Positions 1-8,965 are shown, counted from the stretch's first letter. The stretch: DNA of 64,000 nt from Chryseobacterium aquifrigidense (GCF_006716485.1 NZ_VFPD01000002.1:186001-250000), one strand, 5' to 3'. The notes: generated by a model not told the origin, from the letters alone. Numbers and translations: made by a program.

Positions 1-362
1 AACTGAAACCGGAAAATCTCAGAGAAATCACCAAAACTGCTGATGTGGGATTCAGTCTTGAGGAAAACAATGGGGTAAGCTATTATTATTCGCTTCCTAA
101 TAAGGTTTGTGATTATATCCAGTCGAGAGTACCGCTTGTGATGATTAATTTTCCAGAAATGCAAAGGATAAAAAATCAGTTTAATGTAGGTGAAATTATT
201 CCGGATCATCAGCCTGAAACCATTGAGAAAGCAATTAATCTTGTTCTTCAGAGAGGAAGACAGCATTATCAAAGCGAATTGAATAAGGCAGCAGATGTCT
301 TTTGCTGGGAGAATGAAGAAAGAAAAATTCTGCAGCTTTTTGAAAAAGCCTCGCGTAAATAA
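1..362 (+). CDS. Glycosyltransferase, C-terminal part (5' end outside window)
   Basis: The reading frame is open from base 3 to the stop at 360-362, so this is the last 119 residues of a protein that starts upstream. The visible part has the layout of the C-terminal Rossmann half of a GT-B glycosyltransferase: a stretch reading SLPNKVCDYIQSRVPLVM, where the sugar-nucleotide site normally lies, followed by a helix and a short charged tail ending in KASRK. This half normally binds the sugar-nucleotide donor. Other glycosyltransferase genes follow at 829 and 1790, so it probably belongs to a surface-polysaccharide set. The donor and acceptor cannot be told. Family assignment is by pattern only. 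Confidence 0.6.
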   Translation, partial: LKPENLREITKTADVGFSLEENNGVSYYYSLPNKVCDYIQSRVPLVMINFPEMQRIKNQFNVGEIIPDHQPETIEKAINLVLQRGRQHYQSELNKAADVFCWENEERKILQLFEKASRK

Positions 363-378
363 ATTTTACAAAATTGGT

Positions 379-386
379 TATCTTTG
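379..386 (+). promoter_or_regulatory. -7 promoter element (TAtcTTTG) before sufE
   Basis: Matches the Bacteroidota TAnnTTTG box 21 nt before the sufE start. No TTTG box is seen 19 nt upstream, so support is partial. Confidence 0.35.
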
Positions 387-406
387 CAAAAGAAATTTGA
401 TTTAAA

Positions 407-826
407 ATGACCATTAAAGAAAAACAGCAGGAAATAATAGATGAATTCGCTTTTCTTGACGATTGGGAGCAGAAGTATGAATACATCATTGATCTTGGAA
501 AAGAACTGAAAGGTTTAGCTGAAGATAAGAAAACAGAAGAAAATCTGATTAAAGGCTGCCAGAGCAAAGTTTGGATTGATGCTGAATTTAAAGAAGGAAA
601 ACTTTTCTTTAATGCAGATTCTGATGGTATTTTACCCAAAGGTATCGTTTCTCTTTTAGTAAGTATTTATAGTGGACATTCCACACAGGAAATTCTGGAT
701 TCTGATTTTGATTTTATCGGAGAAATAGGGCTACAGGAATTTCTTTCACCTTCCAGAGCTAACGGGCTTATGGCGATGACCAAGCAGATCAAGTTTTATG
801 CAGTTGCTTACCAACTGAAATCATAA
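407..826 (+). CDS. sufE: SufE family cysteine desulfuration protein
   Basis: A 139-residue protein of usual SufE length. SufE accepts persulfide sulfur from the desulfurase SufS and passes it to the Fe-S scaffold in the cytosol. The acceptor cysteine is C51 in the motif LIKGCQSKVW, at the same position as in E. coli SufE, and the C-terminal stretch with SPSRANGL is also typical. No sufS or sufBCD lies next to it. It is followed after 2 nt by a GT9 gene that starts with GTG, so the two are probably co-transcribed although functionally unrelated. A -7 promoter box lies just upstream. Confidence 0.92.
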   Translation: MTIKEKQQEIIDEFAFLDDWEQKYEYIIDLGKELKGLAEDKKTEENLIKGCQSKVWIDAEFKEGKLFFNADSDGILPKGIVSLLVSIYSGHSTQEILDSDFDFIGEIGLQEFLSPSRANGLMAMTKQIKFYAVAYQLKS

Positions 827-828
827 CC

Positions 829-1800
829 GTGACCAGAATTTTAGCATATCGTTTTTCCGCATTCGGAGATGTTGCGATGACAGTGCCTGTTTTCAGAGAA
901 TTTCTGGAGCAGAACCCCGGCGTGGAAATTATTATGGTTTCCAGGAAAAATTTTGAGGCTTTGTTTGCAGGAATTTCCAATGTAACGTTTAAGGGGATTG
1001 ATCTGGATGATTACAAAGGTCTTTTTGGATTGAGGAAATTGAGCAGTGAACTGATTCGTGAGTTTAATCCGGATTGTATTGCCAATCTCCATGATGTAAT
1101 CCGAACCAAAGTTTTAGACAGAATATATAGAAGAAAAGGACTTAAGGTTTTTAAAATTAATAAAGGTAAAGAAGAAAAAGAACATCTTACGGATGTCTGG
1201 AATCTGGAAAAGGTTCAGCTGAAAAAAACAGTAGAACGTTATGCTGATGTTTTCCGGGAAATGGGATTCAGGATTGAACTTTCTCATCAATTAAGACCGG
1301 TTTCGGAGCAGAAATCAGGAATTGGGTTTGCTCCTTTTGCTCAGCATAAGGGAAAAATGCTTCCTTTGGAGAAGTCGTATGAACTGGTAAGGATTCTGGC
1401 TCAGAAGCATACCGTATATTTCTTTGGAGGAGGTAAAAAAGAAACAGAAACCCTTGAAAAATGGGAAGAAGAGATTCCCAATACAAAAAATCTTGCCGGA
1501 AAATTAAATCTTACGGAAGAACTCAATTATATTGCGGGACTTGAACTGATGATATCCATGGATTCTGCCAATATGCACCTTGCAAGTCTTGTAGGAACGC
1601 GCTGTGTTTCTATTTGGGGAGCAACTCATCCATATGCCGGATTTTTAGGATTTGGGCAGAGTGAAGAAGATGTTGTTCAGGTGAAAGACCTGAGCTGCAG
1701 GCCATGTTCGGTTTTTGGAGATAAAGAATGTTACAGGGGCGACTGGGCCTGTCTTGAGGAATTTAATATCCAGAAAGTGGTGGATAGGGTTAATTTTTAA
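829..1800 (+). CDS. Glycosyltransferase family 9 (heptosyltransferase-like)
   Basis: A 323-residue protein starting with GTG two bases after sufE. The N-terminal RFSAFGDVAMTVPVF is the usual GT9 opening, and the C-terminal block with SMDSANMHLASLVGT and SIWGATHPYAGF matches the nucleotide-sugar site of ADP-heptose:LPS heptosyltransferases. The family builds the inner core of lipopolysaccharide at the cytoplasmic face of the inner membrane. In Bacteroidota the actual sugar is often not heptose, so the substrate is left open. Its 3' end overlaps the convergent gene at 1790 by 11 bases. Confidence 0.85.
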   Translation: MTRILAYRFSAFGDVAMTVPVFREFLEQNPGVEIIMVSRKNFEALFAGISNVTFKGIDLDDYKGLFGLRKLSSELIREFNPDCIANLHDVIRTKVLDRIYRRKGLKVFKINKGKEEKEHLTDVWNLEKVQLKKTVERYADVFREMGFRIELSHQLRPVSEQKSGIGFAPFAQHKGKMLPLEKSYELVRILAQKHTVYFFGGGKKETETLEKWEEEIPNTKNLAGKLNLTEELNYIAGLELMISMDSANMHLASLVGTRCVSIWGATHPYAGFLGFGQSEEDVVQVKDLSCRPCSVFGDKECYRGDWACLEEFNIQKVVDRVNF

Positions 1801-2911
1801 AAATAATCTTTACCATCTCATTAGCTTTAGCTTCATCAGAATGGCTTTTTTCTAAGATTTCCTTTCTCTTTTCAGTATCGTGATACTCTTTTTCCGCTGA
1901 GGTGACAATTTGTTGACGGATTTCATTCATATCAGATCCAAACAGGCACAAACTCTTCAAAACAGGATCATCTGTGATATTTTCATTGATAATAACAAAA
2001 CGGCTGTTGTAAAGTGTATTAAACAGCTTCACTTTTGTGCCGGAATTCTGGTAAGAAATCAGAATATTGGCATGAGCATCTTCCAGAAGATTACAGAGAT
2101 TTTCTGTAGTTTGAATAGGAGTGAGGCTGATGTTTTCAACTGTTGAAATCTTTCTTTTTATGTCATCACCGGCACGATCTGAGGCTACAACCAGTTGATA
2201 TTGTGGAAGAGTTTTGAATAAGTCAATAGTCTCATTCAATGCTCTTTTATTGTCAGCGGTAGTGAGGTCTCCATGAAAAAGAAAATACTTCCCTTTTGTA
2301 TCCAATTCCTTTACCGATTCATTACCATGAAAGATATGAATCAGGTGTGCATTTCCTGAATAGGTTTCTACTTCATTATATTCCTTTTCAGACAGGCAGA
2401 ATACAGCTTCGAATTTCTTTAAAAGCTTTTTGTGATATCCGGTATATTTTAAAGATTCAATTTTGTAAATGATCTTTTTCAATTTGTTTTTCTCTGACGC
2501 AGAAAGCCCTTTATAATATTCTGTTTCGTTATTGTGATAACGGAGGTAGAGTTTGTGGTCGTTTACTGTCAGAAACCGCATTATACAGGTTGTCTGTAGG
2601 CCTTCGAACAGGATAGGTGCTTTATTCCTTTCCAGATTTTTAATGAGTTCTTCAGAATTTCTGATAGCAGCAGCGAAAGGAGTTGACGAGAAATAAAGCA
2701 GAGGATTCTTTTTCTTTTGATAAAAAAACACATTTTCCGTTATCTCTTTGACTTCCGGATCAATCTTATCAGGGATCTGGTCTACAAAACAATGCAGATG
2801 AATTTTTATTCCAAGATCAGATAAAGCCTTGATTTTATAATATACATCAATGATTCCGCCATAAGAAGGAGGGTAGGGATAATTGAATGATATGATGTGG
2901 AGTTGTTTCAA
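1790..2911 (-). CDS. Glycosyltransferase, GT-B fold (GT4/GT1-like)
   Basis: A 373-residue protein. The N-terminus reads HIISFNYPYPPSYGGIIDVYY, the donor/acceptor loop of GT4-like enzymes, and the C-terminal half contains LFHGDLTTADNKRALNE and an SYQNSGTKVKLFNTLYNSR segment resembling the donor-binding helix. It probably transfers a sugar during surface glycan assembly at the cytoplasmic membrane. It is transcribed towards the GT9 gene and overlaps its stop codon. A -7 promoter box lies about 20 nt before the ATG. Linkage and substrate are unknown. Confidence 0.75.
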   Translation of the reverse strand: MKQLHIISFNYPYPPSYGGIIDVYYKIKALSDLGIKIHLHCFVDQIPDKIDPEVKEITENVFFYQKKKNPLLYFSSTPFAAAIRNSEELIKNLERNKAPILFEGLQTTCIMRFLTVNDHKLYLRYHNNETEYYKGLSASEKNKLKKIIYKIESLKYTGYHKKLLKKFEAVFCLSEKEYNEVETYSGNAHLIHIFHGNESVKELDTKGKYFLFHGDLTTADNKRALNETIDLFKTLPQYQLVVASDRAGDDIKRKISTVENISLTPIQTTENLCNLLEDAHANILISYQNSGTKVKLFNTLYNSRFVIINENITDDPVLKSLCLFGSDMNEIRQQIVTSAEKEYHDTEKRKEILEKSHSDEAKANEMVKIIFKN

Positions 2912-2931
2912 GTTTGGCTATTCGATGTAGG

Positions 2932-2939
2932 CAAAGGTA
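2932..2939 (-). promoter_or_regulatory. -7 promoter element (TAccTTTG) for the 1790-2911 glycosyltransferase
   Basis: Read on the minus strand, TACCTTTG lies about 20 nt before the start codon at 2911. No good -33 box is seen at the 19 nt spacing. Confidence 0.4.
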
Positions 2940-2991
2940 GATAAATATCAGGAAAACAGCAGGTCACATTTAAATGCTTAGGGATAAAATA

Positions 2992-3023
2992 AAAAAATCT
3001 CCCAGAAATCTGAGAGATTTTTT
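2992..3023 (-). terminator. Rho-independent terminator of the tRNA-Val pair
   Basis: A 10-bp outer stem (2992-3001 with 3014-3023), one C-A mismatch, a 3-bp inner stem and an AAAT loop. On the minus strand the stem ends in a run of Ts just after the second tRNA. Confidence 0.8.
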
Positions 3024-3024
3024 G

Positions 3025-3099
3025 TGGGTCCTGAGGGATTCGAACCCCCGACCCTCTGGGTGTAAACCAGATGCTCTGAACCAACTGAGCTAAGAACCC
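3025..3099 (-). tRNA. tRNA-Val (anticodon TAC)
   Basis: The minus strand folds as a complete 75-nt tRNA: acceptor 5' GGGTTCT pairs with AGGACCC followed by the discriminator A, the D-arm contains AGCTCAGTTGG, the anticodon loop is TTTACAC (anticodon TAC), and the T-arm is GGGGGTTCGAATCCC. No CCA is encoded. It is the promoter-distal member of an identical tandem pair. Confidence 0.97.
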
Positions 3100-3132
3100 G
3101 AATTTTTTTGAAAGGTTTCGTTTCCTTTTCTG

Positions 3133-3207
3133 TGGGTCCTGAGGGATTCGAACCCCCGACCCTCTGGGTGTAAACCAGATGCTCTGAACCAACTGAGCTA
3201 AGAACCC
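3133..3207 (-). tRNA. tRNA-Val (anticodon TAC), second identical copy
   Basis: Identical in all 75 positions to the copy at 3025-3099 and separated from it by 33 nt. It is the promoter-proximal member. The pair has a consensus promoter at 3238-3268 and a terminator at 2992-3023, so it forms a self-contained tRNA operon. Confidence 0.97.
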
Positions 3208-3237
3208 TCTAGACTTGTTCTCTTGTTTAGAGTGGTG

Positions 3238-3268
3238 CAAATATACGACTTATTCTTTAATCTCCAAA
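3238..3268 (-). promoter_or_regulatory. Perfect Bacteroidota promoter for the tRNA-Val operon
   Basis: On the minus strand TTTG (3265-3268) is followed by exactly 19 nt and TATATTTG (3238-3245), a full match to TTTG-N19-TAnnTTTG. The predicted start lies about 25 nt before the first tRNA. The -33 box and most of the spacer sit inside the last codons of folC. Confidence 0.8.
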
Positions 3269-4494
3269 TTTTTTTCTAAAAAATCTCCCACTACAAAGTT
3301 GCTTCCGCCGATAAAAATCATTTCTTCATTTGTACATTGTTCTTTTGCAGAGAGATACGCTTCCTGTACAGAATCAAAAATTTTATAAAAAATTTTCGCC
3401 TCCTGGAGGAGATTTTCGTAATCTTCGGGATGTCTTCCCCTGTTGATGGATGGTTTTGCAAAATAGAACTCAGAATTTTCAGGAAGTAATTTCATCACAT
3501 CATCTATTTTTTTATCATTCACAAACCCCAAAATAACATGCTTGTGTCTGTTAATTGAATTTAATTGTGAAAAAACATACTCCAAACCTGCCTGATTATG
3601 TCCCGTATCGCAAATTGTAAGCGGATGTTGTGAAAACTCGAACCAACGGCCAATAAATCCTGTATTCTGATGAACATGGAGCAGTCCGTTTTCAAGAGCA
3701 TTGTCAGAAATAGGGACATTCTGTTTTCTTAACTCTTCTACGGCAGCCAATACAACTCTGATATTCTTTTTCTGGTAATTCCCTTTCAAATCAGATTCAA
3801 GGTTTGTATGAATGAGCGTAGCATCTATAAATGGAGCATTTTCTTTCATTGCTTTCTCCTGAATGATATTTCTAACGGCTTCATTCTCATCACCGGAAAT
3901 AATCGGGATATCGTGCTTAATAATTCCGGCTTTCTCCATTGCAATTTCTTCGATAGTATCTCCGAGAATATTCTGATGGTCCAGCTGCACATTGGTAATA
4001 GCCGAAATCAATGGTTTGATAATATTGGTAGAATCCAGTCTTCCTCCCAATCCCACTTCAATAATGGCAAAATCTACCTGCTGCTGATAAAAATATTCAA
4101 AAGCCATGATGGTTGTGAATTCGAAGAAAGAGGGGCGGATATCTTCCGGAATTGTTTTCAGTTTTTGAATAAAATCAAAGACAAATTCTTTATTACAGTT
4201 TTTGCCGTTCACCTTAATACGCTCCGTAAAATCGATAAGGTGGGGAGAATTGTATAATCCTGTTTTATAACCGGCCTCCTGAAGAACCGATGCCAGCATA
4301 TTGCTTGAAGAACCTTTTCCATTGGTGCCGCCAATGTGGATACACTTTATTTTATCCTGAGGATTTCCAAAGAAAGCACAAAGCTTTGCAATGTTGTCAA
4401 GCCCAGGTTTATAAGCCTTCTGTCCATCTATCTGATAGTTGGGCATCTGTACGAAAAGCCAGTCGATAGCTTCCTGATATTGTTCATTTGTCAT
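3250..4494 (-). CDS. folC: Bifunctional folylpolyglutamate synthase / dihydrofolate synthase
   Basis: A 414-residue Mur-ligase-family protein. It adds glutamate to dihydropteroate and folates with ATP in the cytosol. The P-loop HIGGTNGKGSSS is at residues 53-64, followed by YNSPHLIDFTERI, the omega-loop region, and EVGLGGRLDSTN with the metal-binding residues. The C-terminal domain contains CDTGHNQAGLEYV, typical of FolC. Length fits the family. It is a single gene. Its last codons carry the promoter of the downstream tRNA-Val pair. Confidence 0.95.
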   Translation of the reverse strand: MTNEQYQEAIDWLFVQMPNYQIDGQKAYKPGLDNIAKLCAFFGNPQDKIKCIHIGGTNGKGSSSNMLASVLQEAGYKTGLYNSPHLIDFTERIKVNGKNCNKEFVFDFIQKLKTIPEDIRPSFFEFTTIMAFEYFYQQQVDFAIIEVGLGGRLDSTNIIKPLISAITNVQLDHQNILGDTIEEIAMEKAGIIKHDIPIISGDENEAVRNIIQEKAMKENAPFIDATLIHTNLESDLKGNYQKKNIRVVLAAVEELRKQNVPISDNALENGLLHVHQNTGFIGRWFEFSQHPLTICDTGHNQAGLEYVFSQLNSINRHKHVILGFVNDKKIDDVMKLLPENSEFYFAKPSINRGRHPEDYENLLQEAKIFYKIFDSVQEAYLSAKEQCTNEEMIFIGGSNFVVGDFLEKNLEIKE

Positions 4495-4677
4495 GGTACA
4501 AAATTCCCAAAAGTTTTTTTAAAATAAAATATAATTTTTCAATCTGTAACTTTTTTATATTTAATTCGTCTAATATTGAAAAATCTTAATATGCAATCGC
4601 TGTGATTTACACGGTATCATACTGATGAAGATAACACGATTCCATATGGCCATTAAAAACAAATAAACATATACAAT

Positions 4678-6000
4678 ATGAAAAAAGTTTGGATCATCGT
4701 TTTTGGATTAGGTTATCTGGGTTTAAGCGCTCAGAAGAAATGGTCCTTAAAAGAATGTGTAAGCTATGCAGTGGAGCATAATCTTCAGGTTATCCAAAAT
4801 CAGTATAACAAACAAAACCAGGAATACAACCTTAAAGCCGCCCAAAAAGAATATTTACCTTCCCTATCTGGGAGTGTTACGACTGGAGTGAGTTTCGGAC
4901 AAGGATCATTAGGAGCCGGAAGCTTTAGAAACGATAGGTTCAATAACAGTGTGGGTCTGGGAGCCGATATTTTGGTTTATAATAATGGGAGACTAGAGAA
5001 GAATGTAAGAAAGGCTCAGTTTGATGTAGAAGCAAGCCAATATGACATTGAAACCATTAAAAATGATATTTCCCTTCAGATCGCTCAGCAATATCTGACC
5101 ACTTTGTTGAATAAAGAGATCGTTAAAATTTCTCAGAGTGCCGTAGATAATGCACAGAAACAATTTGACAGAGCTAAAATCACCACTCAGGTTGGAACAA
5201 CAGCCCAAACGGTTCTGGCAGAGGCTGAAGCAGCATTGGCAAGAGAAAAACAAAATCTTAAAACAGCAGAAGTAAACGTGGGCCGTGCTTTGTTTGCCAT
5301 CGTTCAGCTTTTACAGCTTTCGGATTATAAGGGTTTTGATGTGGAAGATGTGAATATTCCGGAAAAGCTAGAATTGCAGCTTACTACTGCAGATGAAGTG
5401 CTTACAACGGCGTATGAGATACAACCGCAGATCAAAGCAGCGGAAAGCCGCATAAGATCTGCCGAAGCACAAACCGAGGTAACCAAAACAGCATTCTGGC
5501 CTACATTAACAGCCAGTGCCGGTCTTAACACTTTCTATAACAGACAGTTTGATCCTATGCCAGGTACTATTCAGGGAAATTTTTTCGAACAATATAAAGA
5601 TCAGTTTGGACAAAATGTAGGATTATCACTTAATATTCCTATCTTCAATAAAGGAAAAACAAAACTTCAGGTAGAGCAGTCTAAAGTAAACGAAAGCATA
5701 GCCAAAAATACGTTAGAGCAACAGAAACAGCAGGTAAGACAAAATGTTCAGAAAGCTCAGTTTGATGCCGATGCCAACTACGAAACCTATCTGGCCGCAG
5801 TAGAAGCAGAGAAAAGCTCGAAACTGGCGCTCGATTTTGCAGATAAAAGTTATACTGCCGGAAGAACAACCATTTATGACGTCAATGTGGCGAGAAATAA
5901 TTATGCAAATGCACAGGGATCAGTAGCGCAGGCAAAATATAATTATCTTTTTAGTCTTAAACTATTGAATTTCTATGCAGGAATTCCATTAAGTTTGTAA
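4678..6000 (+). CDS. TolC family outer membrane efflux protein
   Basis: A 440-residue protein with a signal peptide ending near residue 18 (LGLSAQ) and two tandem outer-membrane-efflux repeats rich in long helices (roughly residues 25-210 and 235-430). TolC-like proteins form trimeric channels crossing the outer membrane and periplasm and work with an inner-membrane pump and an adaptor. Neither a pump nor an adaptor gene is adjacent, so the partner is unknown. A SprT-like gene follows after 1 nt and manC 2 nt later, suggesting one transcript. Confidence 0.9.
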   Translation: MKKVWIIVFGLGYLGLSAQKKWSLKECVSYAVEHNLQVIQNQYNKQNQEYNLKAAQKEYLPSLSGSVTTGVSFGQGSLGAGSFRNDRFNNSVGLGADILVYNNGRLEKNVRKAQFDVEASQYDIETIKNDISLQIAQQYLTTLLNKEIVKISQSAVDNAQKQFDRAKITTQVGTTAQTVLAEAEAALAREKQNLKTAEVNVGRALFAIVQLLQLSDYKGFDVEDVNIPEKLELQLTTADEVLTTAYEIQPQIKAAESRIRSAEAQTEVTKTAFWPTLTASAGLNTFYNRQFDPMPGTIQGNFFEQYKDQFGQNVGLSLNIPIFNKGKTKLQVEQSKVNESIAKNTLEQQKQQVRQNVQKAQFDADANYETYLAAVEAEKSSKLALDFADKSYTAGRTTIYDVNVARNNYANAQGSVAQAKYNYLFSLKLLNFYAGIPLSL

Positions 6001-6001
6001 A

Positions 6002-6592
6002 ATGCCAATCAAATCATTAGAAAAATACTTACCCCAAAATACGCTTAAATATTTAAGGATCTGGTTTGCAGATTACTATATACATATAAAAGTTACAAGA
6101 AACAGAAATTCTAAACTGGGAGATTATAGAAAGCTTCCGGACAACTCGCATGAAATTACGGTAAATTCTACCCTGACGCCACAGCTTTTTTTCTTTGTAT
6201 TGACTCATGAGCTGGCCCATCTGATTGCTTTCGAAAAATATGGACGAAAAATTTCTCCACATGGCAACGAATGGAAAGAAACGTTCAGAAATATGCTCCT
6301 GCAAAGTCTTGAAATTTATGATGAAGAACTCAAGCCGATCATTATAAAATTTTCAAAATCGCCTAAAGCCAATTTCATGGCAAGCCCTGATCTGGTAAGA
6401 TATTTCCACACTGAGAAACAGGATGATACTCTGCAGTTTATCGAAGAACTTAAAAAGGGAGAATTCTTTATCTATCGCAACGAAAAGTATTTATTAGAAG
6501 GTCTAGTTAAAAAAAACTATCTTTGTAAGAACCTGGCTACTGGAAGGAAGTATTCTTTCAAGCCTTTAGCGAGGGTAGAAAAATGTAGCTAA
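6002..6592 (+). CDS. SprT-like zinc metalloprotease-fold protein
   Basis: A 196-residue protein with the zinc-binding HExxH motif HELAH at residues 69-73 and a further histidine in SPHGNEW at residue 87, the arrangement of SprT/SPRTN-type domains. The metazoan relative is a DNA-protein crosslink protease; bacterial SprT-like proteins are mostly uncharacterised. No signal peptide is seen, so it is probably cytosolic. The gene begins 1 nt after the TolC-like gene and ends 2 nt before manC. The role in this operon is unclear. Confidence 0.8.
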   Translation: MPIKSLEKYLPQNTLKYLRIWFADYYIHIKVTRNRNSKLGDYRKLPDNSHEITVNSTLTPQLFFFVLTHELAHLIAFEKYGRKISPHGNEWKETFRNMLLQSLEIYDEELKPIIIKFSKSPKANFMASPDLVRYFHTEKQDDTLQFIEELKKGEFFIYRNEKYLLEGLVKKNYLCKNLATGRKYSFKPLARVEKCS

Positions 6593-6594
6593 GA

Positions 6595-7677
6595 ATGTCA
6601 AAATCAGATAGATATTGCGTTATCATGGCAGGGGGAATCGGAAGCCGGTTCTGGCCTATGAGCACGCAGAAATTTCCAAAACAGTTTCAGGATATTTTAG
6701 GAACCGGGCGTACTATGATTCAGCAGACCTATGACCGAATCAGCAAGGTAATTCCTAAAGAACAGATATTCGTGATTACGAATAAAGAATATGTTCCTGT
6801 TTCCCATCAGCAGCTTCCGGAGATTCCTGAAGAGAACATTGTGGGTGAGCCGCTTATGAAGAATACAGCAGCTTGTAATCTGTATATGGCTAACAAAATT
6901 GCTGAGATTAATCCGGATGCAACAATGATTGTATTGCCGGCAGATCATCTGATCCTTAAAGAGGATGTATTTCTGGAAAAAGTAGAGCTGGCGTTTGAGG
7001 TAGCTTCAAAAAATGATTATCTGGTAACATTAGGAATCACTCCAACAAGACCTGATACAGGGTATGGCTATATTCAGTTTGTAGAAAAAAAGGGATCTGA
7101 ATACTTTAAAGTGAAAACATTCACAGAAAAACCTATCCTTGAAATTGCCCAAAGCTTTTTGGAAAGTGGTGATTTCCTTTGGAATGCAGGGATTTTTGTA
7201 TGGAATGTGAAGAGCATTCACCACGCTTTTGATCTTTATCTTCCTGAGATGATGCAACATTTTATGGCGTGTGAGTACAACTCTGAAAAAGAAAACAGCT
7301 GTATTGAAACCATTTATCCGAAGGTTCAGAAAATTTCCATTGATAACGGAATTTTAGAAAAAGCAAAGAATGTTTACGTGATTCCTTCAGATTTAGGATG
7401 GAGCGATCTTGGAACATGGACCTCTGTATATGAAAATACAGAAAAAGATAAAGACGGAAACGCAGTAAAACTGAAACATTTACTTTCTTATAATTCAAAA
7501 GGAAATATCATCCGTTTAAAGAATAATAACAAGGCAGTAATTATTGACGGCCTTGAAAACTACATTGTTGTAGATACAGATAAAGCACTTCTGATCTGCC
7601 CGCGGGATAATGATCAGCTTATTAAAGATTATGTTCTTGACCTAAAGAGCTTTAAAAAAGGCGAGAAGTTTATGTAA
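6595..7677 (+). CDS. manC: Mannose-1-phosphate guanylyltransferase
   Basis: A 360-residue nucleotidyltransferase making GDP-mannose from mannose-1-phosphate and GTP in the cytosol. The signature VIMAGGIGSRFWPMS is at residues 9-23, with KFPKQF just after, followed by LPADHL, FTEKP, and FLWNAGIFVW. The length corresponds to the single-domain form; the phosphomannose isomerase cupin domain of the bifunctional ManC is absent. GDP-mannose would feed surface glycan synthesis, which fits the glycosyltransferase genes at the left of the window. Confidence 0.93.
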   Translation: MSKSDRYCVIMAGGIGSRFWPMSTQKFPKQFQDILGTGRTMIQQTYDRISKVIPKEQIFVITNKEYVPVSHQQLPEIPEENIVGEPLMKNTAACNLYMANKIAEINPDATMIVLPADHLILKEDVFLEKVELAFEVASKNDYLVTLGITPTRPDTGYGYIQFVEKKGSEYFKVKTFTEKPILEIAQSFLESGDFLWNAGIFVWNVKSIHHAFDLYLPEMMQHFMACEYNSEKENSCIETIYPKVQKISIDNGILEKAKNVYVIPSDLGWSDLGTWTSVYENTEKDKDGNAVKLKHLLSYNSKGNIIRLKNNNKAVIIDGLENYIVVDTDKALLICPRDNDQLIKDYVLDLKSFKKGEKFM

Positions 7678-7709
7678 TATTTGGTATATTTTCTGCTGAT
7701 TTTTAAATT

Positions 7710-8372
7710 ATGATTAAAACTGCAACCCGATTTACAATTCTTACATTTTTACTTTTGGGAATCTTTGGATGGGCTCAAGAGAAGAAAAAGTTTGCAAACA
7801 TTCCAGCTATTTTGCAACAGATCAACCCAGGTAACAGGGTAGATTCATGGGTGTTGGTATACAACAGCTATGGGAAAGGCGAGGAAATTAAGATTTCGGG
7901 TAAGGTAAATTATACACCTCAATTCTCAGGATTCAATCTTTTCCCCAGTGAAGACAGCTTTTATTATATTGCTTATTCGGAAGGAGGTAAAGTAAATTAT
8001 GTGACTGATGTCGAAGGACTGAAGAAGTTTGTTGACAGAATTGATAATGCTCAGGAAGCAGCGGTTGTATTAGCGGCCGATGGATACATGGTAGATGAGG
8101 AATTCAAGGATCTTGCGGGTAATTACCATGAAGATCAGTCGAATTACTATCTGGACCTTGGAAAACTGACCTCAAAGGAATGTCCATACCAGAAAACACA
8201 TTATACAGTTACCGTAAATAAATCTACAGGCGCTGTAAGCAATGTAAAGGACAATGGAACCTATATTGAGCTTTATAATAAAAAATGTGCTAATAACCCG
8301 AGACTTTTAAAAATCGAAAAAAAAGAAGAACCAAAGAAAGATGAGCCCAGAAAAACACCCAAGCGCAAATAA
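7710..8372 (+). CDS. Exported protein of unknown function
   Basis: A 220-residue protein with a clear signal peptide (ILTFLLLGIFGWAQ, cleavage near residue 23), so it is predicted to be in the periplasm or envelope. The mature part is beta-rich with no motif I recognise, includes an alanine-rich AQEAAVVLAADG segment, and ends in a Lys/Glu/Pro-rich tail (KKEEPKKDEPRKTPKRK). It lies 32 nt after manC and its last 32 bases overlap the start of the acetyltransferase gene. Function cannot be assigned. Confidence 0.75.
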   Translation: MIKTATRFTILTFLLLGIFGWAQEKKKFANIPAILQQINPGNRVDSWVLVYNSYGKGEEIKISGKVNYTPQFSGFNLFPSEDSFYYIAYSEGGKVNYVTDVEGLKKFVDRIDNAQEAAVVLAADGYMVDEEFKDLAGNYHEDQSNYYLDLGKLTSKECPYQKTHYTVTVNKSTGAVSNVKDNGTYIELYNKKCANNPRLLKIEKKEEPKKDEPRKTPKRK

Positions 8373-8874
8373 TACCTATGAGACTGAGCGATTAATCCTT
8401 CGCCCCATGTCTCGTGAAGACAAAGATTTTGTCTTTGAACTTTATAACAGACCCAAATTCATTCAACATATCGGCAATCGCAATGTTAATTCCATTGAAG
8501 ATGCGGAAAATTATATCCTCAACAGATTTGCTCCCCAGATTGAAAGACTGGGCTTTGGAAACTATCTTTTAGTAACCAAAGACGGAAATGAAAAAGTGGG
8601 AGCAGTAGGAATCTTTGAAAGGGAAGGGCTGGATATCGTGGATATCGGATATTCGCTGCTGGAAGAGTTCGAAGGCAAAGGGTATGCTTTTGAGGCTGCT
8701 CAGAAAGTGAAGTCTATTGGGATGGATGACTTTGGATTAACAAAGATATCTGCCATTATTTCAAAAGATAATATTTCTTCCCAAAAACTGATTGAAAAGC
8801 TGGGGTTAAGGTTTAAAAAGCACGTTACACTTCCCGGTGAAACAGAAGAGCTAAATTATTACGAAACCGAATAA
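8341..8874 (+). CDS. GNAT family N-acetyltransferase (RimJ/RimL type)
   Basis: A 177-residue protein opening with YETERLILRPMSREDKDFVFELYNRP in two blocks, the standard start of RimJ/RimL-like GNAT acetyltransferases, and containing the acetyl-CoA-binding region around EEFEGKGYAFEAAQKV. The ATG at 8341 lies inside the upstream gene; it gives an overlap of 32 bases and keeps the family's N-terminus intact. Such enzymes acetylate protein N-termini or small molecules; the substrate is unknown. A long hairpin follows at 8888. Confidence 0.85.
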   Translation: MSPEKHPSANNTYETERLILRPMSREDKDFVFELYNRPKFIQHIGNRNVNSIEDAENYILNRFAPQIERLGFGNYLLVTKDGNEKVGAVGIFEREGLDIVDIGYSLLEEFEGKGYAFEAAQKVKSIGMDDFGLTKISAIISKDNISSQKLIEKLGLRFKKHVTLPGETEELNYYETE

Positions 8875-8887
8875 TAAATTTATAAAA

Positions 8888-8941
8888 AAATATTTTCACA
8901 AATAGCACAATATTGTATCTGTGTTATTTGTGAAAATATTT
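8888..8941. terminator. Long hairpin between convergent genes
   Basis: A perfect 17-bp inverted repeat (8888-8904 and 8925-8941) with a 20-nt loop lies between the convergent acetyltransferase and bcp genes. It could stop transcription from both sides. Confidence 0.65.
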
Positions 8942-8965
8942 GTGATAGCTTTGTTTAAAAAAGAA

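Noticed and set aside
2908..3240. A 110-codon minus-strand frame over the tRNA pair
   Set aside because: Its repeated FLAQLVQSIWFTPRGSG text is the translation of the two identical tRNA-Val genes, not a protein.
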